This document shows positions 46,057-56,357 of a stretch of 64,000 nucleotides of DNA, one piece after another. Position numbers and translations under genes: made by a program. The DNA is from Ixodes scapularis (lineage: Eukaryota; Arthropoda; Arachnida; Ixodida; Ixodidae): the NCBI RefSeq assembly GCF_016920785.2, contig NW_024609955.1, positions 1,116,001 through 1,180,000 of the forward strand. The letters are read 5' to 3'. The notes under the pieces were generated by a model. It was not told the DNA's origin. It ran no database searches and was given only the letters and a program-made list of their open reading frames with translations. Position 1 is the first letter of the stretch. Each line of letters starts with the position of its first letter.

Positions 46057-47990
46057 TAGAGCCCTGCATAACCACGGATTATCCGCGGATATCCGCAGTA
46101 AACGGGCGGATGCGGATAAAAATTAGACAAATTTTGGCGAATTGCGGATCGGATGTCAGGGGCTGCGGATGCGGATATCCACAGATCCGGATCTAAATTT
46201 TTACCCGGTGGCATTCAGTTCGTCGGCTGACGTTTCATCAACAGACCATTTCGTCGACATGCGACGTTTGACTGGAAGGCTTCCCGTGTTTGTTTCATCG
46301 TAAAACATGAGACGTTTCATCGCACACAGCCGTGCTATTTTCGTAACAAACTTTTTGCGTCTTGCCAAGAGGGAGGGGGGCACGGTTTAGTTAAGCACGC
46401 CTTAATGAATCACGCGCTAGCTTTTAGCGGCTTAGTGAAGAAGTGCGTTGTAGACAAAACATCACAGGGACATGGGCCCACAAAACGTACAGCGTGTCCA
46501 TAAAATGTATGTCCATGAAAAGTTGTCCACGAAACGTGTTTCCACAAAACGCGTTTCGAAGAAACGATAGGAATCCTAAGGAAGATGTGATTCTGACTGA
46601 AGATCCCTTCAGTTAGTGTTCCATCTCGTCAAAAATGCTATTTATAGAAAAAGTAAAGAATACATGGTGGCAATCGTCTCCAGAAAGCTAGCACACTGGC
46701 AGGGAAAGAGCGGAAAACTTTCTTTGGGAAAAGAAAACCTCAAACGTAAAAGTCAAAAGAAAGTAGAAGAGACCTCCCCCTCTCCGCAAAGAGTAGTGTG
46801 GTCATGATTCCAAAAACAAAACAAGTGCCCCGACGGCGAGCGCGACCCTGTGGTGCCACGGTTTGTAAACTTTCGGAATCAACAGCGCACGCACATAGGA
46901 AGCCCATGAACTGCCTGTGTGTTTCTTTTTTGTATGCTTAGAGTCCTAGCCAAAAAGTCTGGTAGTTAATATTCGTCCAACTGCGCCGTAGCCGGACGAC
47001 TATGAACCTCTCTTACTTTTTAATTGTTTGACGGAACGACAGGACGAGCGCTGACTAACGACCGATTCCAAAACACGTGCGGGAAGGTATTTATCGGACA
47101 GACGGGGCAGTGCCTCAACATTTGCCTGCGGGTGCACCGGAGTTCTTTAACAGAAACAGGAAGCTCCCACTTGGCGTTACACTGCAGGGACTGCGCCTGT
47201 ACACCGTTACTTGACAAGGCCATTGTTTTGTATAAACACAGGGACCAAAAAGCTTGATTGTCGAAGCTCATAGAATAAAGGAGGAGGGGCCAGCCTGCGT
47301 GAGTCAGGCTTCCTTGAATTTGCTCGACAGTGAGGTCGAATGTTTAGATCGGGGATGACGCACATAGAATTGTGTAACAGATAGCACCCAATCTTGTGAG
47401 GCGCATGCGCATTTCCATCGTGATTGGAGAGTCGTGTTGTTGTACGTTTCCTTCGTGATTTCCTGATAATAAACCTTTTAGTTGTTAGTCAGCGCTCGTC
47501 CTGTCCAGTTCCTTCCTCTATCCCTGTAAAATTCGCGCTGTTCCATTATGAATACATACCAATTCGCCCAACTATCCTGTTTGACAATCACATAACTCAG
47601 ATAATTTTTTTTTTCGACGCACAGTGTCTCGGGAAGGCTGATCGCTTTTAATATAATTACAATGAAACTGATAATGATAAAATGACATCCCCTTTGAATG
47701 GTCACACAAAAATTTCTTTGTACAAAGATAAGCAAACAGCTTAAAAAGTGCTATTTGTATTTTTTTTTTTCATTCACGCTTGGTGTTTTGTTATACAATG
47801 AATACTTGGATTGTGAGTCGGATGTGGTTCCACATTTTGTGGATGTGGTTCGGATACGGGTACAAAGTATGCGGATGCGGGTTGGATACAATAATGTAAA
47901 AAGTTTGAGGATGCGGTTCGGATGCGGATCCAAAGTCTGCAGATGCAGATCGGATGCGCATAATCAAACTGTTATCCGAGCAGGGCTCTA
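46057..47990. mobile_element. 1.9-kb hAT-type element with GCGGAT arrays
   Basis: The ends TAGAGCCCTGCATAAC and TAGAGCCCTGCTCGGATAAC (right end read from the other strand) are flanked by perfect GACATGGC duplications at 46049-46056 and 47991-47998. Both subterminal regions are arrays of GCGGAT words, including self-complementary ATCCGCGGAT near 46079 on the left and a run of GGATGCGG words at 47820-47960 on the right. The interior carries a Penelope-like fragment and unassigned DNA. No hAT transposase is present, so it would depend on one acting in trans. Confidence 0.9.
47038..47505 (+). pseudogene. PLE 3' fragment bounded by 22-bp inverted repeats
   Basis: It encodes TCGKVFIGQTGQCLNICLRVH (the GIY-YIG nuclease with YVGQTGR as FIGQTGQ), then SSHLALHCRDCACTPLLDKA and IVLYKHRDQKA. 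After a shift comes LIVEAHRIKEEGPACVSQAS, the standard C-terminus of Penelope-like proteins, and a 3' UTR with AATAAA near 47469. The segment begins with ACAGGACGAGCGCTGACTAA and finishes with its reverse complement (arms 47038-47059 and 47484-47505). It is nested in the hAT-type element at 46057-47990. Confidence 0.8.
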
Positions 47991-47998
47991 GACATGGC

Positions 47999-48469
47999 AT
48001 ACACATTTGTGTATTCGACTTTGCAAATTTATTTACTCTTTAGATGTGGGCCTGTACCGCTGGAGACAGGTTGTACACGATCGTGTACAGCTTATGGAGC
48101 GGGTTGGTGGCGCCATCTGCCGTGGCTGCCTTTAACTACAATTAATAACACCGTTGCAAGATGGATGCCTCCTTGTTCTACAGCGACGCGAGTGGCGAGT
48201 GGCTCCGAAAAACAAATCTTTGCTTAATTGGATGTTTTCTGACGAGACTTGCTGCATGCCTAAGCATTCCAAAGATGCTAATGAATGTAACACAGTAGCT
48301 TGAAATGTTAGGATGCAGTAATTGCTTCTCTAACGGATTAGTGAATTTCGCAAACACATGTGTCAAAAATTGGACGTTTAGTGATTTATACAGTGTAAGG
48401 TCGGTCTGCCAGGATCAGGCGACACTGGTTTACACTGTAGATGAGCAATTTCGCCAGTGCAGTACGACT
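47999..48469. other. Short unassigned interval
   Basis: Nothing recognised between the hAT-type element and the SINE. A TGTACACGATCGTGTACA palindrome lies near 48073-48090. Confidence 0.4.
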
Positions 48470-48660
48470 GCTAACCTGGGGTCTTTAACGTGCGCCACGC
48501 AGTAGTGATACACGACCGCACGCCGGTACGATGCTCATCCAGATCGAAACGGGCAGGGGTGGGGCTCGAACCCAGGATCCCTGGGTTCTGCAGCGCGATC
48601 TTTCGCTCCACGCGCGTCGAGCTGGGTATGCGCTTTAGCCCACTCGGCCACCGATCCCCC
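48470..48660 (-). mobile_element. tRNA-derived SINE, second family (minus)
   Basis: Read on the minus strand it starts GGGGGATCGGTGGCCGAGTG, with the A box TGGCCGAGTGG at 48640-48650 and the B box GGTTCGAGCCC at 48562-48572. The body ends with CACGTTAAAGACCCCAGGTT. The head resembles a serine-type tRNA. The body differs from the SINE at 5242 but the CCCAGGT tail word is shared, which may reflect a common LINE partner for retrotransposition. Confidence 0.8.
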
Positions 48661-49014
48661 CACGTACAGCGTGCCGCTATGGCCACATTGTGCAAAAATG
48701 TTCTTCGAAGAAAACATTAGTGCTATAGTGCCGTTAGCATTCTTGCAAGGAGCTTTTCATTGGAAATTCATATATTCTAGTGACAATGTGTTGCTTCTTC
48801 CCAATTCAGACATCCGAAATCATGCGAGAAATCGCACGAGGGTCGGCAGTGCCACAGCACAGAGGTTGCTAATGCAAATTTCCGATGGAAATGCATCCGA
48901 TGTCGGCCTCTCTGTTAAGGAGGACAGAGAGCCTCATCGATCTGCGAGTACAGGCGCTTTAAATATTTGGATGACATTGTTAACTGCTTAGCTAAGTTAA
49001 AGAGAATGCCTTTT
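48661..49014. other. Short unassigned interval
   Basis: No conserved motif was recognised between the SINE and the start of piggyBac-type coding resemblance. Confidence 0.4.
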
Positions 49015-50135
49015 GTCACTTAGGTCAACCCCCTGGAACACGAGGCAGGCCTTCAGGGCTGCAACAGCCGGCTCCTGCTCCAGAGGAAAATGATGAAGCG
49101 GAGGAAGCGCGTAATCAAAAGGTGCAGACTGTTTGGACAAGCAGCGATTTCGAGCCCCCTGACACAACATTGGATGACAACCACATGACTTTAGAGGAGG
49201 TGGCTGAGCCATGGGAATACTTTCGAAGGTATTTTCTTAACTCACCATTCGTATAGTTTGCGGGGTGCATGAACATTTACGGACTGCACACCTCGGGAAA
49301 CAAATCTCGGAAACACTCCGGAGGATGTTAAAGCATTCTTCGGGATGATGATGATCATGGGGACGCCCAAGTTTCCCCGCATACGTATGTACTGGCAGCC
49401 GGCAACGCAGATCCCCAGCGTATCGGAGGCGATGGGGGTCAACAGATTTTTCAAGCTCCGGTCAGCTTTGCACGGCACGGAGACATCTTCGCCCCGGGCT
49501 CTAACTGATAAGTTTTGGAAGGTGCACCCCGTGCTGGATGCTGTCAGACAGAGGTATCTGGAACTTACTACATTCGAGAACAACAGCATTGATGAGCAGA
49601 TGATCCCTTTCATAAGTAGAGTTGCGGCCAAGCGATTTCTGCAAAAACAAACCTAACCCTGGAGGTGTCAGTGTTTGTCCGCTGCAGCTCACATACTATG
49701 GCAAAGTGACTTCAAGCTGTATCAGGGAAAAGAAATGGGGAAATCGCTCGAGCACAAGCACCTCAAAATTGGTGGCTCCATTGTGATGAGGCTCATGAAA
49801 CACTTGCCAAAGTTCAGGAACTTTAAGTGTTTCTTTGACAACTACTATACATTACTTCCACTACTCCGAGAACTCAATGCCGTCAGTATCTGGGCCGTCA
49901 GTGCTATCCGCGCATACAGGCTGCAGGGATGTGTACTGAAAAGTGAAAACGAAATAAGGCGAGAAGGACGATAGAGCCTCGATGCAAAAGGCGAGAGAAA
50001 GGGCGATGTAACCATCGTCAGATGGCAAGGCAAAAATTGTGAACGTTGCTACAGCATTTGTGGTCCACAACACACACCTCGTTGAGAGCCACTGCTATAG
50101 AGTAAGATTATACAACACGACTGACACGACTGTCT
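49015..50135 (+). pseudogene. piggyBac-type transposase, copy 2
   Basis: Blocks in order: an acidic N-terminal segment with VWTSSDFEPPDTTLDDNHMT and EVAEPWEYFRRYFLNSP; after a stop, YGLHTSGNKSR and the long frame 49345-49656 with MGTPKFPRIRMYWQPATQIP and NNSIDEQMIPFISR, the first catalytic Asp. After a shift, DFKLYQGKEMGKSLEHKHLK and FKCFFDNYYTLLPLLREL carry the second Asp. The third, YNxxMGGVDxxD, is not visible and the C-terminal Cys-rich domain is missing. It resembles the PGBD4-like group and is not a close relative of the copy at 58.7-63.6 kb. piggyBac transposases insert at TTAA; ends not identified. Confidence 0.8.
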
Positions 50136-51378
50136 ATCTCGAGAGCTTTGACTACGTTTGTCTTCGGCTATGAGCGTGGCGGCAATATGGCAGGAAATGT
50201 GGGTAATCCTCTGCCACTGCTGTCAACACCAATATTCTCTCTCCTACAAACTCCCGTTCCGTCGTCCCAGGGTAGGAGACATTGTGCGGCAGCCTCAGCA
50301 GCTTCCCCACTAAGGGAAGTTGCACAGAATGTGCACTATGCTGCAAACGTTTGAACCAACAAATGGGCATGCGAAGTGGTTTGTGTTAAGCAAGCTTTTT
50401 CTGCATAGAATCTACAGGAAACCAACCAAACATTCCAACTTTGTTCCACGTATCCATGAATTCAGTTTAAGTGTGTTCAGTTTCATGGGAGTTTGTTGTA
50501 ATTGATTTTCACTAGCCAGAAGTATTGTACTTTCCTAACGTTCAACCATGGGATATATTTGCAGCAACCATAACTGCGAAAATAAACAAGAATGACAAAG
50601 CACTGCAGGCCATCATCGGAAGATGATTACCGGGATGGGAGGTCGGGCGACCGTCAAGGAAAGAGGGAGGGAGGGCTCTCCCCTCCCCTCTTTCCTTCTT
50701 GACATTCCAAACAGAAAGGTGGCACCATCTCTCGTCCGGAGCACCAAACACGACCGAAAATTATCTGCTAACCTTTTCGTCATTGCCCTCGGTGAAGATG
50801 TTCTAAATTTTTACAGGAACGAGTCAACTACACCGAGAGATTTCACAAGAATGCGTCTCCCTATACAATACACGTTCGATGAAAATGTGGGTATATGCAG
50901 GTGTTGATTTTTGCAGCGCATTTTGCATCAACGCCATGGCTCAATGCCACCCAATGAATCGAATTGTTTCGCTATTACTCTGCTTCACTTTATACAAGCA
51001 ACTTCAAACTTTTCAGGTTATTTTTGTTGTGCATCTACCTCCCGCTTACCAGGTTTCCTTTAAAACACTAAAGCCAGCGTCAGTTATCAAAATATAAATT
51101 TATGACTTTTTTTTTACTTTGGTTTCTCGGCTAGTCCCCATAACACAGGCTTTCTTCAGAAACAAAAGAATAATTGCGCAGTACAATAACATAAAAAAAT
51201 GAAATGCAAATGAAAGTTTCACGAAAGTATTCATTGGTTCTGAATTCGTAATTTGCATGCTAGATGTGCATGGTACAAAGCATAATGGATCCGTTTTTGT
51301 CCCTTGTACTTTTTGTATACACAGGTCTGACTAAATATCACAGTATGGGAACAGACCAATCACGAATCAAGGCGTTGT
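50136..51378. other. Interval upstream of the MADF exon
   Basis: A purine-arm hairpin lies at 50655-50702. A degraded piggyBac tail may extend to about 50400. The region 50900-51370 is AT-rich, and no promoter element could be assigned to the MADF gene. Confidence 0.4.
50655..50702. repeat. Purine-arm foldback hairpin
   Basis: Left arm CAAGGAAAGAGGGAGGGAGGG pairs, with one short offset, with CCCTCCCCTCTTTCCTTCTTG around a 4-base turn. The design matches the hairpins at 1368 and 55571. Confidence 0.65.
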
Positions 51379-51411
51379 ATGCCAGTCATGAGTCTGTTCT
51401 CCGTTGACAAC

Positions 51412-51556
51412 ATGGCAGCTCCTCCAGTGGCTCCTTGCTCAGAAGCACTCATCATCGAAATTGAGCGGTGTCCATGGCTATGGAACGCAAGCCGTATGGA
51501 CTACAGGGACACTGGGAAGCGCAAAAATTCCTGGAAGGCAATTGGAATCGCTTTCT
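51412..51556 (+). CDS. MADF-domain gene, exon 1
   Basis: From the ATG at 51412 (in-frame Mets also at 51379 and 51388) the frame reads EALIIEIERCPWLWNASRMD and YRDTGKRKNSWKAIGIAF. This is the first half of a MADF domain (LIxxVxxxPxLWDxxxxxYRD...WxxIAxxL), a Myb-like three-helix DNA-binding domain found in regulators and Harbinger partner proteins. The exon stops after one base of a codon at a strong 5' splice site, TTTCT followed by GTGAGTATG. It joins in frame to exon 2a at 52397 or exon 2b at 57360. Whether this is a host gene or an element-derived protein cannot be decided here. Confidence 0.72.
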
Positions 51557-51864
51557 GTGAGTATGACCTCTTAACAGAACTATATAATTTGCGCCGCAAC
51601 CCAGGGCACCTCTGGACGGCCTGCCTTCATCGCACGCTTGTTGCCTTCTGTCTAACTTTCACTATGCATGAACGTTCCCGTTCACGGTCAGCTGCACGCG
51701 CCTGGGCGTACACTCGAAGCTCGCAAGACGCCAAAGTGTTATCAAAGATTTGTTTTGGGTCACGCCGGAGGCGATAGTGCCAATAGACTTCCCTGCCATT
51801 CGCAAAGAAACGTTTGCGAAGTTCTGCATGCCAAATCAAGGAAGGCCGTCGCATACCTCAGCGA

Positions 51865-52008
51865 TTAATTTACATCACCTGGGATTCTTTGAACGTGAAA
51901 CTGAAATCTCGGTTACCTGGCACCTTCTCTCCAGCTAGGATTCCAACCCACCAACTGGGGATTCGATTCTTTGGGCCGGCGGTTTGCCTCGGAGCCACAG
52001 ATGCGGCC
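51865..52008 (-). mobile_element. tRNA-derived SINE (minus), in MADF intron
   Basis: Minus-strand reading starts GGCCGCATCTGTGGCTCCGA; the B box is GGTTGGAATCC at 51938-51948 (one change from consensus). The body has GGTAACCGAG and TCACGTTCAAAGAATCCCAG, matching the SINE at 5242-5487. It lies inside the 840-bp interval between MADF exon 1 and exon 2a. Confidence 0.7.
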
Positions 52009-52396
52009 TCCCTGCAGCTGTCTGTGACCATTCACGTCCGAGTGGGCAGCGCACACCCACCCACAACCCACTGCTCGCACCTCTCGTTTGCGTACCTCGC
52101 ATAACCATTTCCCAAAGTCATGGCACGAAATGGGAAGCCATTATTAATCGAGCGATCAGTAATGAAGAGATCAAACAGGCAGAACATAAAAAGACTACAT
52201 TTCAAGATGCTGAAGGAGGTTTGTAAAGTTTGGGTTGAATACTGGCAAGCAAACCTGGTGCATGTCTGTTGCACCTATTGGCTGTCCTAATTGAAGTTGT
52301 GTTATAAATCTAGTTCCATCATGATTTCTGTTCTAAAACTTGTATTCATAAGCGATACTTTAGTTATTTATGCCACATTTACTTCATTCACTTCAG

Positions 52397-52569
52397 GCAG
52401 CGACTCTAACGCCTGCTGTCAGGCTTGGCTGGCCATGAGGGCCAAGTATGCGAGAGAATCGAAGAAACAAAGAGGCCGGAGCGGTGCTGGCCGCGATGGT
52501 CTTGCCGTGCCAACATGGCACCTCTTCAAGTAACTGGCCTTCCTTAAGGGCCAGATTCAGCACCGACGG
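52397..52569 (+). pseudogene. MADF exon 2a (with in-frame stop)
   Basis: Acceptor ATTCACTTCAG precedes GCAGCGAC. Joined to exon 1 it gives C, then SDSNACCQAWLAMRAKYARE and SKKQRGRSGAGRD, then AVPTWHLFK, the second half of a MADF domain. A TAA at 52531-52533 interrupts just before LAFLKGQIQHRR, which completes the domain. A possible donor, CGACG followed by GTAATATG, lies near 52569. A downstream acceptor TTCCATCAG at 52653 leads into STKVLPVAGGVASTSAA and a stop at 52723, a possible last exon. Apart from the stop the exon is well preserved. Confidence 0.62.
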
Positions 52570-52723
52570 TAATATGCTACATCACTTACTGCTAAGAACA
52601 AGCACAGTTGATATCGGGTCTGAGTTTAAAACATTTTTACTCTCTTCCATCAGCACCAAAGTGCTCCCTGTTGCGGGGGGAGTGGCGTCCACTTCTGCAG
52701 CGGCAGCAGACGTTGAAAAATGA

Positions 52724-53385
52724 GGCTTGAGCCCAGAGGCAAGTTTGCTTACACGGTAAGAAAATCTAGAACCGATTTGGGATCACCTGCTTTCTCCTAC
52801 AGAGTCTTGTGGTAAAGTAAAATGAAGGTCAAGGACATTGTGAAAGAATGCCTGACTGTTGTTACGAAAGGAAGCATCTTGATTCCTCCCACACACTAAG
52901 CTAGATGCCATGTTGACAGATGTTTGCCCCACGTTATTCTATGTGCGGAGGAAGTGTTCTCGAGGTCACTTGATTTCTTTCGCGTCAAGATTTACCTCAT
53001 GTGCTCCAGCCATCGGCGACAAAAAAGAATAGCGTCTGAAACTCACTTTTTATTTCATTTTCGTAGCTACCGGTCTTTATTCGGAGTGCAGACAAGCTGG
53101 CTAAGTTGACGTCAACCAGTTGGTGGCCAAAATTACCTTCAGGGCTCCTATTTTGGTCATGGGTGAGAGCGAGATCATTCTCGGCTGTTGACTATTATCG
53201 TTCATTATCAACTAACGAAACAAAATTAAATCCGTTTTGCAGTCTACGGTCAGGCAATATTTCAGTGACAACTTCTTGCCAACACACAAATGAGAAGAGA
53301 GGTGGCTTCTGACGTGCCTGTCCCATATCGCCCATCTACTGGTCAATATTGGGATTTGTATGGCTGCAAAACAATTTGAGATTTG
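52724..53385. other. Unassigned intronic stretch
   Basis: No recognised motif between the possible third MADF exon and the Penelope-like element. Confidence 0.4.
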
Positions 53386-54718
53386 CTAAGGAACCACAAG
53401 TTTGGCAATTGCTTCCAATGTCGAATTGCAAACGGTAGTTTCAGCCAGGAACGAATTCAGAGGGGAGGTCCGGATGTCCTGACCCCCCTCTTGATTTCTG
53501 CATGTGTAAAAATTTAGGGCGTGTGCATGTGTAAAACTTTTCCTTACCGCCTTATCTTTATGTTTTCTAATAACAGTGCACAAATTAAATTCAGGTTTGC
53601 ACCCACAGTCAAGGCAGTGCATTGACAAATGATCGTCAAGCTGTCCGCTCGCTTTTTGGTTGTGTTCGCGCAATCTGTCATTTAGACATCTTCCCGTCTG
53701 TCCCACATACTTTTTACCGCACGTCAGCGAGATCTGATGGACGACTCTCGCTGCGCATTCTACAAACAAGCTGCGATGCTTCTTCACGCAGCCAACCGGT
53801 GGTTTGCGGTGAGGGTCCGTCATTTTGCACAACTTGGCAAGTTTTTCCGGTGCAGAAAGAACCACCCGAGCATTTACGTGGTTTGCTATCTTTTTGATAT
53901 TGCGTGCGGTTTTGTGCATGTAAGGCACAACCGCCAGACTTTGTTTCTTTTGAGCCACATCTTGGTCTGGACTCGCTACTACTCGTAGCTTCTTACAACT
54001 TTTTCTGCAGCCGACACCAGGAGCGTCCCTGGAAAACCGGCAGCCACCAAGCGTTCTGACTGCTCCTTCAGACTTTAAGGCATTGCATGATGACACAACC
54101 TTCTGATGGAGTTCACAAAGCACAAATTTACAATTCCTCTCTTAACAAGTTTCAAATGAGATGAATTGAACGGCAACAGGGGCTTATCTGCTCTTGGTTG
54201 GTATTTCCAACACACGTATTGTTCCAAAAGTGTGAGCCTGATATCTAGAAACTGTATGACGTTGTCCACAAGTACCTCGTGCGTAAGCTTGAGAGGATCA
54301 AGGATGGTACTAAAAACTGTTAAAAGGCTGTTCACCACCAAGGAAAAGTGAGAAACATCATGGTGAAGAAAAACTAAATAATTGTCGACGAATCTAAAAA
54401 CCTTGCTACCATTAAAGTCATTCAGGCATTCCGAGAGAACTCTGTCATGATGGGCTAAAAATATATCACGTAAAACTGGAGCTAAACACTAGCAAATACA
54501 CACCCCTCGCTTCTGAATATACACTCCCCTGTTCCACTCAACAAAGGTCGAGTTTAGATCAAATGTAAGCAATTCGAGAAAGTCATCTACAGTCATTCCT
54601 GCTGCGTTCTGAAAGGCCACCACCCCGTGTTTATCGATGCTTTCCTCTACGCAGGTCAGTAGTTTGTCGTGCGGAAGGGAATAGTATAAATTCTTTATGT
54701 CTAGTGAGCAGGCTAGAA
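53386..54718 (-). pseudogene. Penelope-like RT and GIY-YIG protein (minus)
   Basis: Minus-strand blocks from 54718 leftward: SLDIKNLYYSLPHDKLL (RT motif A), VVAFQNAAGMTVDDFLELL, FRFVDNYLVFLHHD (motif C at 54381-54392; FVDD changed to FVDN), FLDIRLTLLEQYVCWKYQP and HLKLVKRG. After a shift near 54120 a 245-codon frame holds the linker SPDQDVAQKKQSLAVVPYMH and a well-preserved GIY-YIG domain: VVHQISLTCGKKYVGQTGRC then LNDRLREH, and HLSMHCLDCGCKPEF. The 5' part ends abruptly at an inverted PLE piece. Confidence 0.85.
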
Positions 54719-55203
54719 AACGTGACGGTCATTTGTCGATGCACTTCCATGACTGTGGGTGCAAACCTGAATTTAATTTGTGCACTGTTATTAGAAAACA
54801 GAGATAATACAGTAAGCAAAATTATAGAGGCAGACCTGATAAAAAAACTACGGAGATCGATGTGTCAGCGTGGCGTCGATCGATTTGGGCGACAAAGAGA
54901 CACAGTTCTTGAGATCAGTGGCGTGGCATGGGATTGATTGAAGGGCGCGATGATGCAGAGTATTTATACCCTTGATTTTCTAACGAACCAGTTGAAGTTG
55001 GTGCATTGTGTTGTCTCATTCCTACTCTTCGTCCCAGTCGTGAAGCGCTATTATGTTCTCCAAGTTTCAGTACCAACTCGCCCAAGAATCCGCATTACTC
55101 AACTCCTTTTCTTTTCAATAAAATCTTCAGTTGAGAGTAATCGCTTGTCCTGTGTACACCCTTCTACTCCATCTTCGTTTCTTGTGCGCTGTGTCCCAAT
55201 CCG
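54719..55203 (+). pseudogene. PLE 3' fragment, inverted relative to neighbour
   Basis: Beginning at about 54722 the plus strand encodes GHLSMHFHDCGCKPEFNLCT and VIRKQR, the same region as in the adjacent minus-strand PLE. It then continues with SKIIEADLIKKLRRSMCQRG, the standard Penelope C-terminus, and a 3' UTR with AATAAA at about 55118. The two copies are joined head to head with inverted arms of about 80 bp at roughly 90 percent identity by eye. The C-terminal tails differ, so they derive from different elements or from a rearranged tandem. Confidence 0.75.
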
Positions 55204-55570
55204 CTAAATATAATCCAATTTATATGAAATAAATCTTATTTAAATAAAATAAACCTAAATTACATCAAGTAAAATTTTTTTAACAAAAAAGCTACCTTTT
55301 TTTTTTGCAGTCAAGTAAGCACGGAAATAATGACATCTCTCCATGCACCACAAATTACAAATGGGACCTAGTTAATAAACAGTCCTGTAATTCTTTACTA
55401 CAGACTATCCAGAAAAGCGGTTGCATTGTGTGACCCTCGTGCGTGAATAGAAATGTGTTTTACACATATCTATTTGTTTCGGCCACAATTACGTTAATGG
55501 CTCAGGTATTTTTTATATTCTTTTGCAAAAAATAGTGCTTTGAAGCAAGCATAATTTTTATACATTTTGA
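55204..55570. other. AT-rich unassigned interval
   Basis: TAAATAAAAT-type repeats lie at 55205-55265 after the PLE 3' end. Nothing coding. Confidence 0.4.
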
Positions 55571-55641
55571 CTCAAGACTGGGAAGGGATGGAAAAACACA
55601 AGGTCTTGTGTTTGTCCATCCATTCTCTTCCCAGTCTCGAG
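55571..55641. repeat. Purine-arm foldback hairpin
   Basis: Left CTCAAGACTGGGAAGGGATG and GAAAAACACAAG pair with CTTGTGTTTGTCC and TTCTCTTCCCAGTCTCGAG on the right, with a short bulge. Same general design as the hairpins at 1368 and 50655. Confidence 0.75.
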
Positions 55642-55648
55642 ATTTTTA

Positions 55649-55824
55649 CCGTAGAATACCATGCATCCGCCCATTTCACATTAAGCGCCCATTACCGAAT
55701 TTGCAAGATCTGAGAAAATATGCGCACATTTATATGTAAAATTGATGACTGGACAAGCACTCATCCACCATTTTTTTGCGATTATCTCCAAAATTTGATT
55801 GGGCGCTTGCCCGGTATTTTACGG
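55649..55824. mobile_element. 176-bp pogo-type MITE
   Basis: The left end CCGTAGAATACC and right end (other strand) CCGTAAAATACCGGGCAAGC are inverted repeats that extend with GCGCCCA words on both sides, and both are flanked by TA (55647-55648 and 55825-55826). The CCGTRNAAT/TTT opening and the TA duplication match the pogo-like ends at 21642 and 59481. Non-coding interior. It lies in the long MADF intron. Confidence 0.75.
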
Positions 55825-56357
55825 TAGTCAAAATGTTAAACCAACACCAGCTCGTTTGCACCCTTACCTTTTGTTCAATAACTTTTATTGTGTATTAATT
55901 ATAAACATGGAAGTTCCGTTATGAACCCTGTTTTGGCAGATTTTTAGAAAACTAATTCATACGCTCCTAAACCATAGTATGCATTTTGGAGGGATGTGGC
56001 CATGAAGTAATTGAACGTGTCTTTATATTATTAAAGTCGTAACCAATGACGCTATTTAGTCGCTGCTGAAGGTTTTTTGGACAGTTGTATTACACTCAAC
56101 ACAAACAGGCTCATTTTGTTCGTAGGCCACTAATTTGCTGTTGGAAATTATAGTATTAAAAACTTCAATATGCCAATCTGCACCGATGACTTTTTGCAGC
56201 ATCCTATGCGATATTCAGTTACAATATTTTGGAGTACTTACAGTTTTATGTCGTCACCCATATCCTTTTCCAGTTTCATACTAGTTGCGACTTCACAAAA
56301 GTGAAGTCAAAGAAAAATTGCACTTTTGAATGTTGTTTAAATTTTACTAGCGCATGA

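Noticed and set aside
48073..48090. TGTACACGATCGTGTACA palindrome as an operator
   Set aside because: An isolated 18-bp palindrome in non-coding eukaryotic DNA, with no neighbouring gene that it could regulate.
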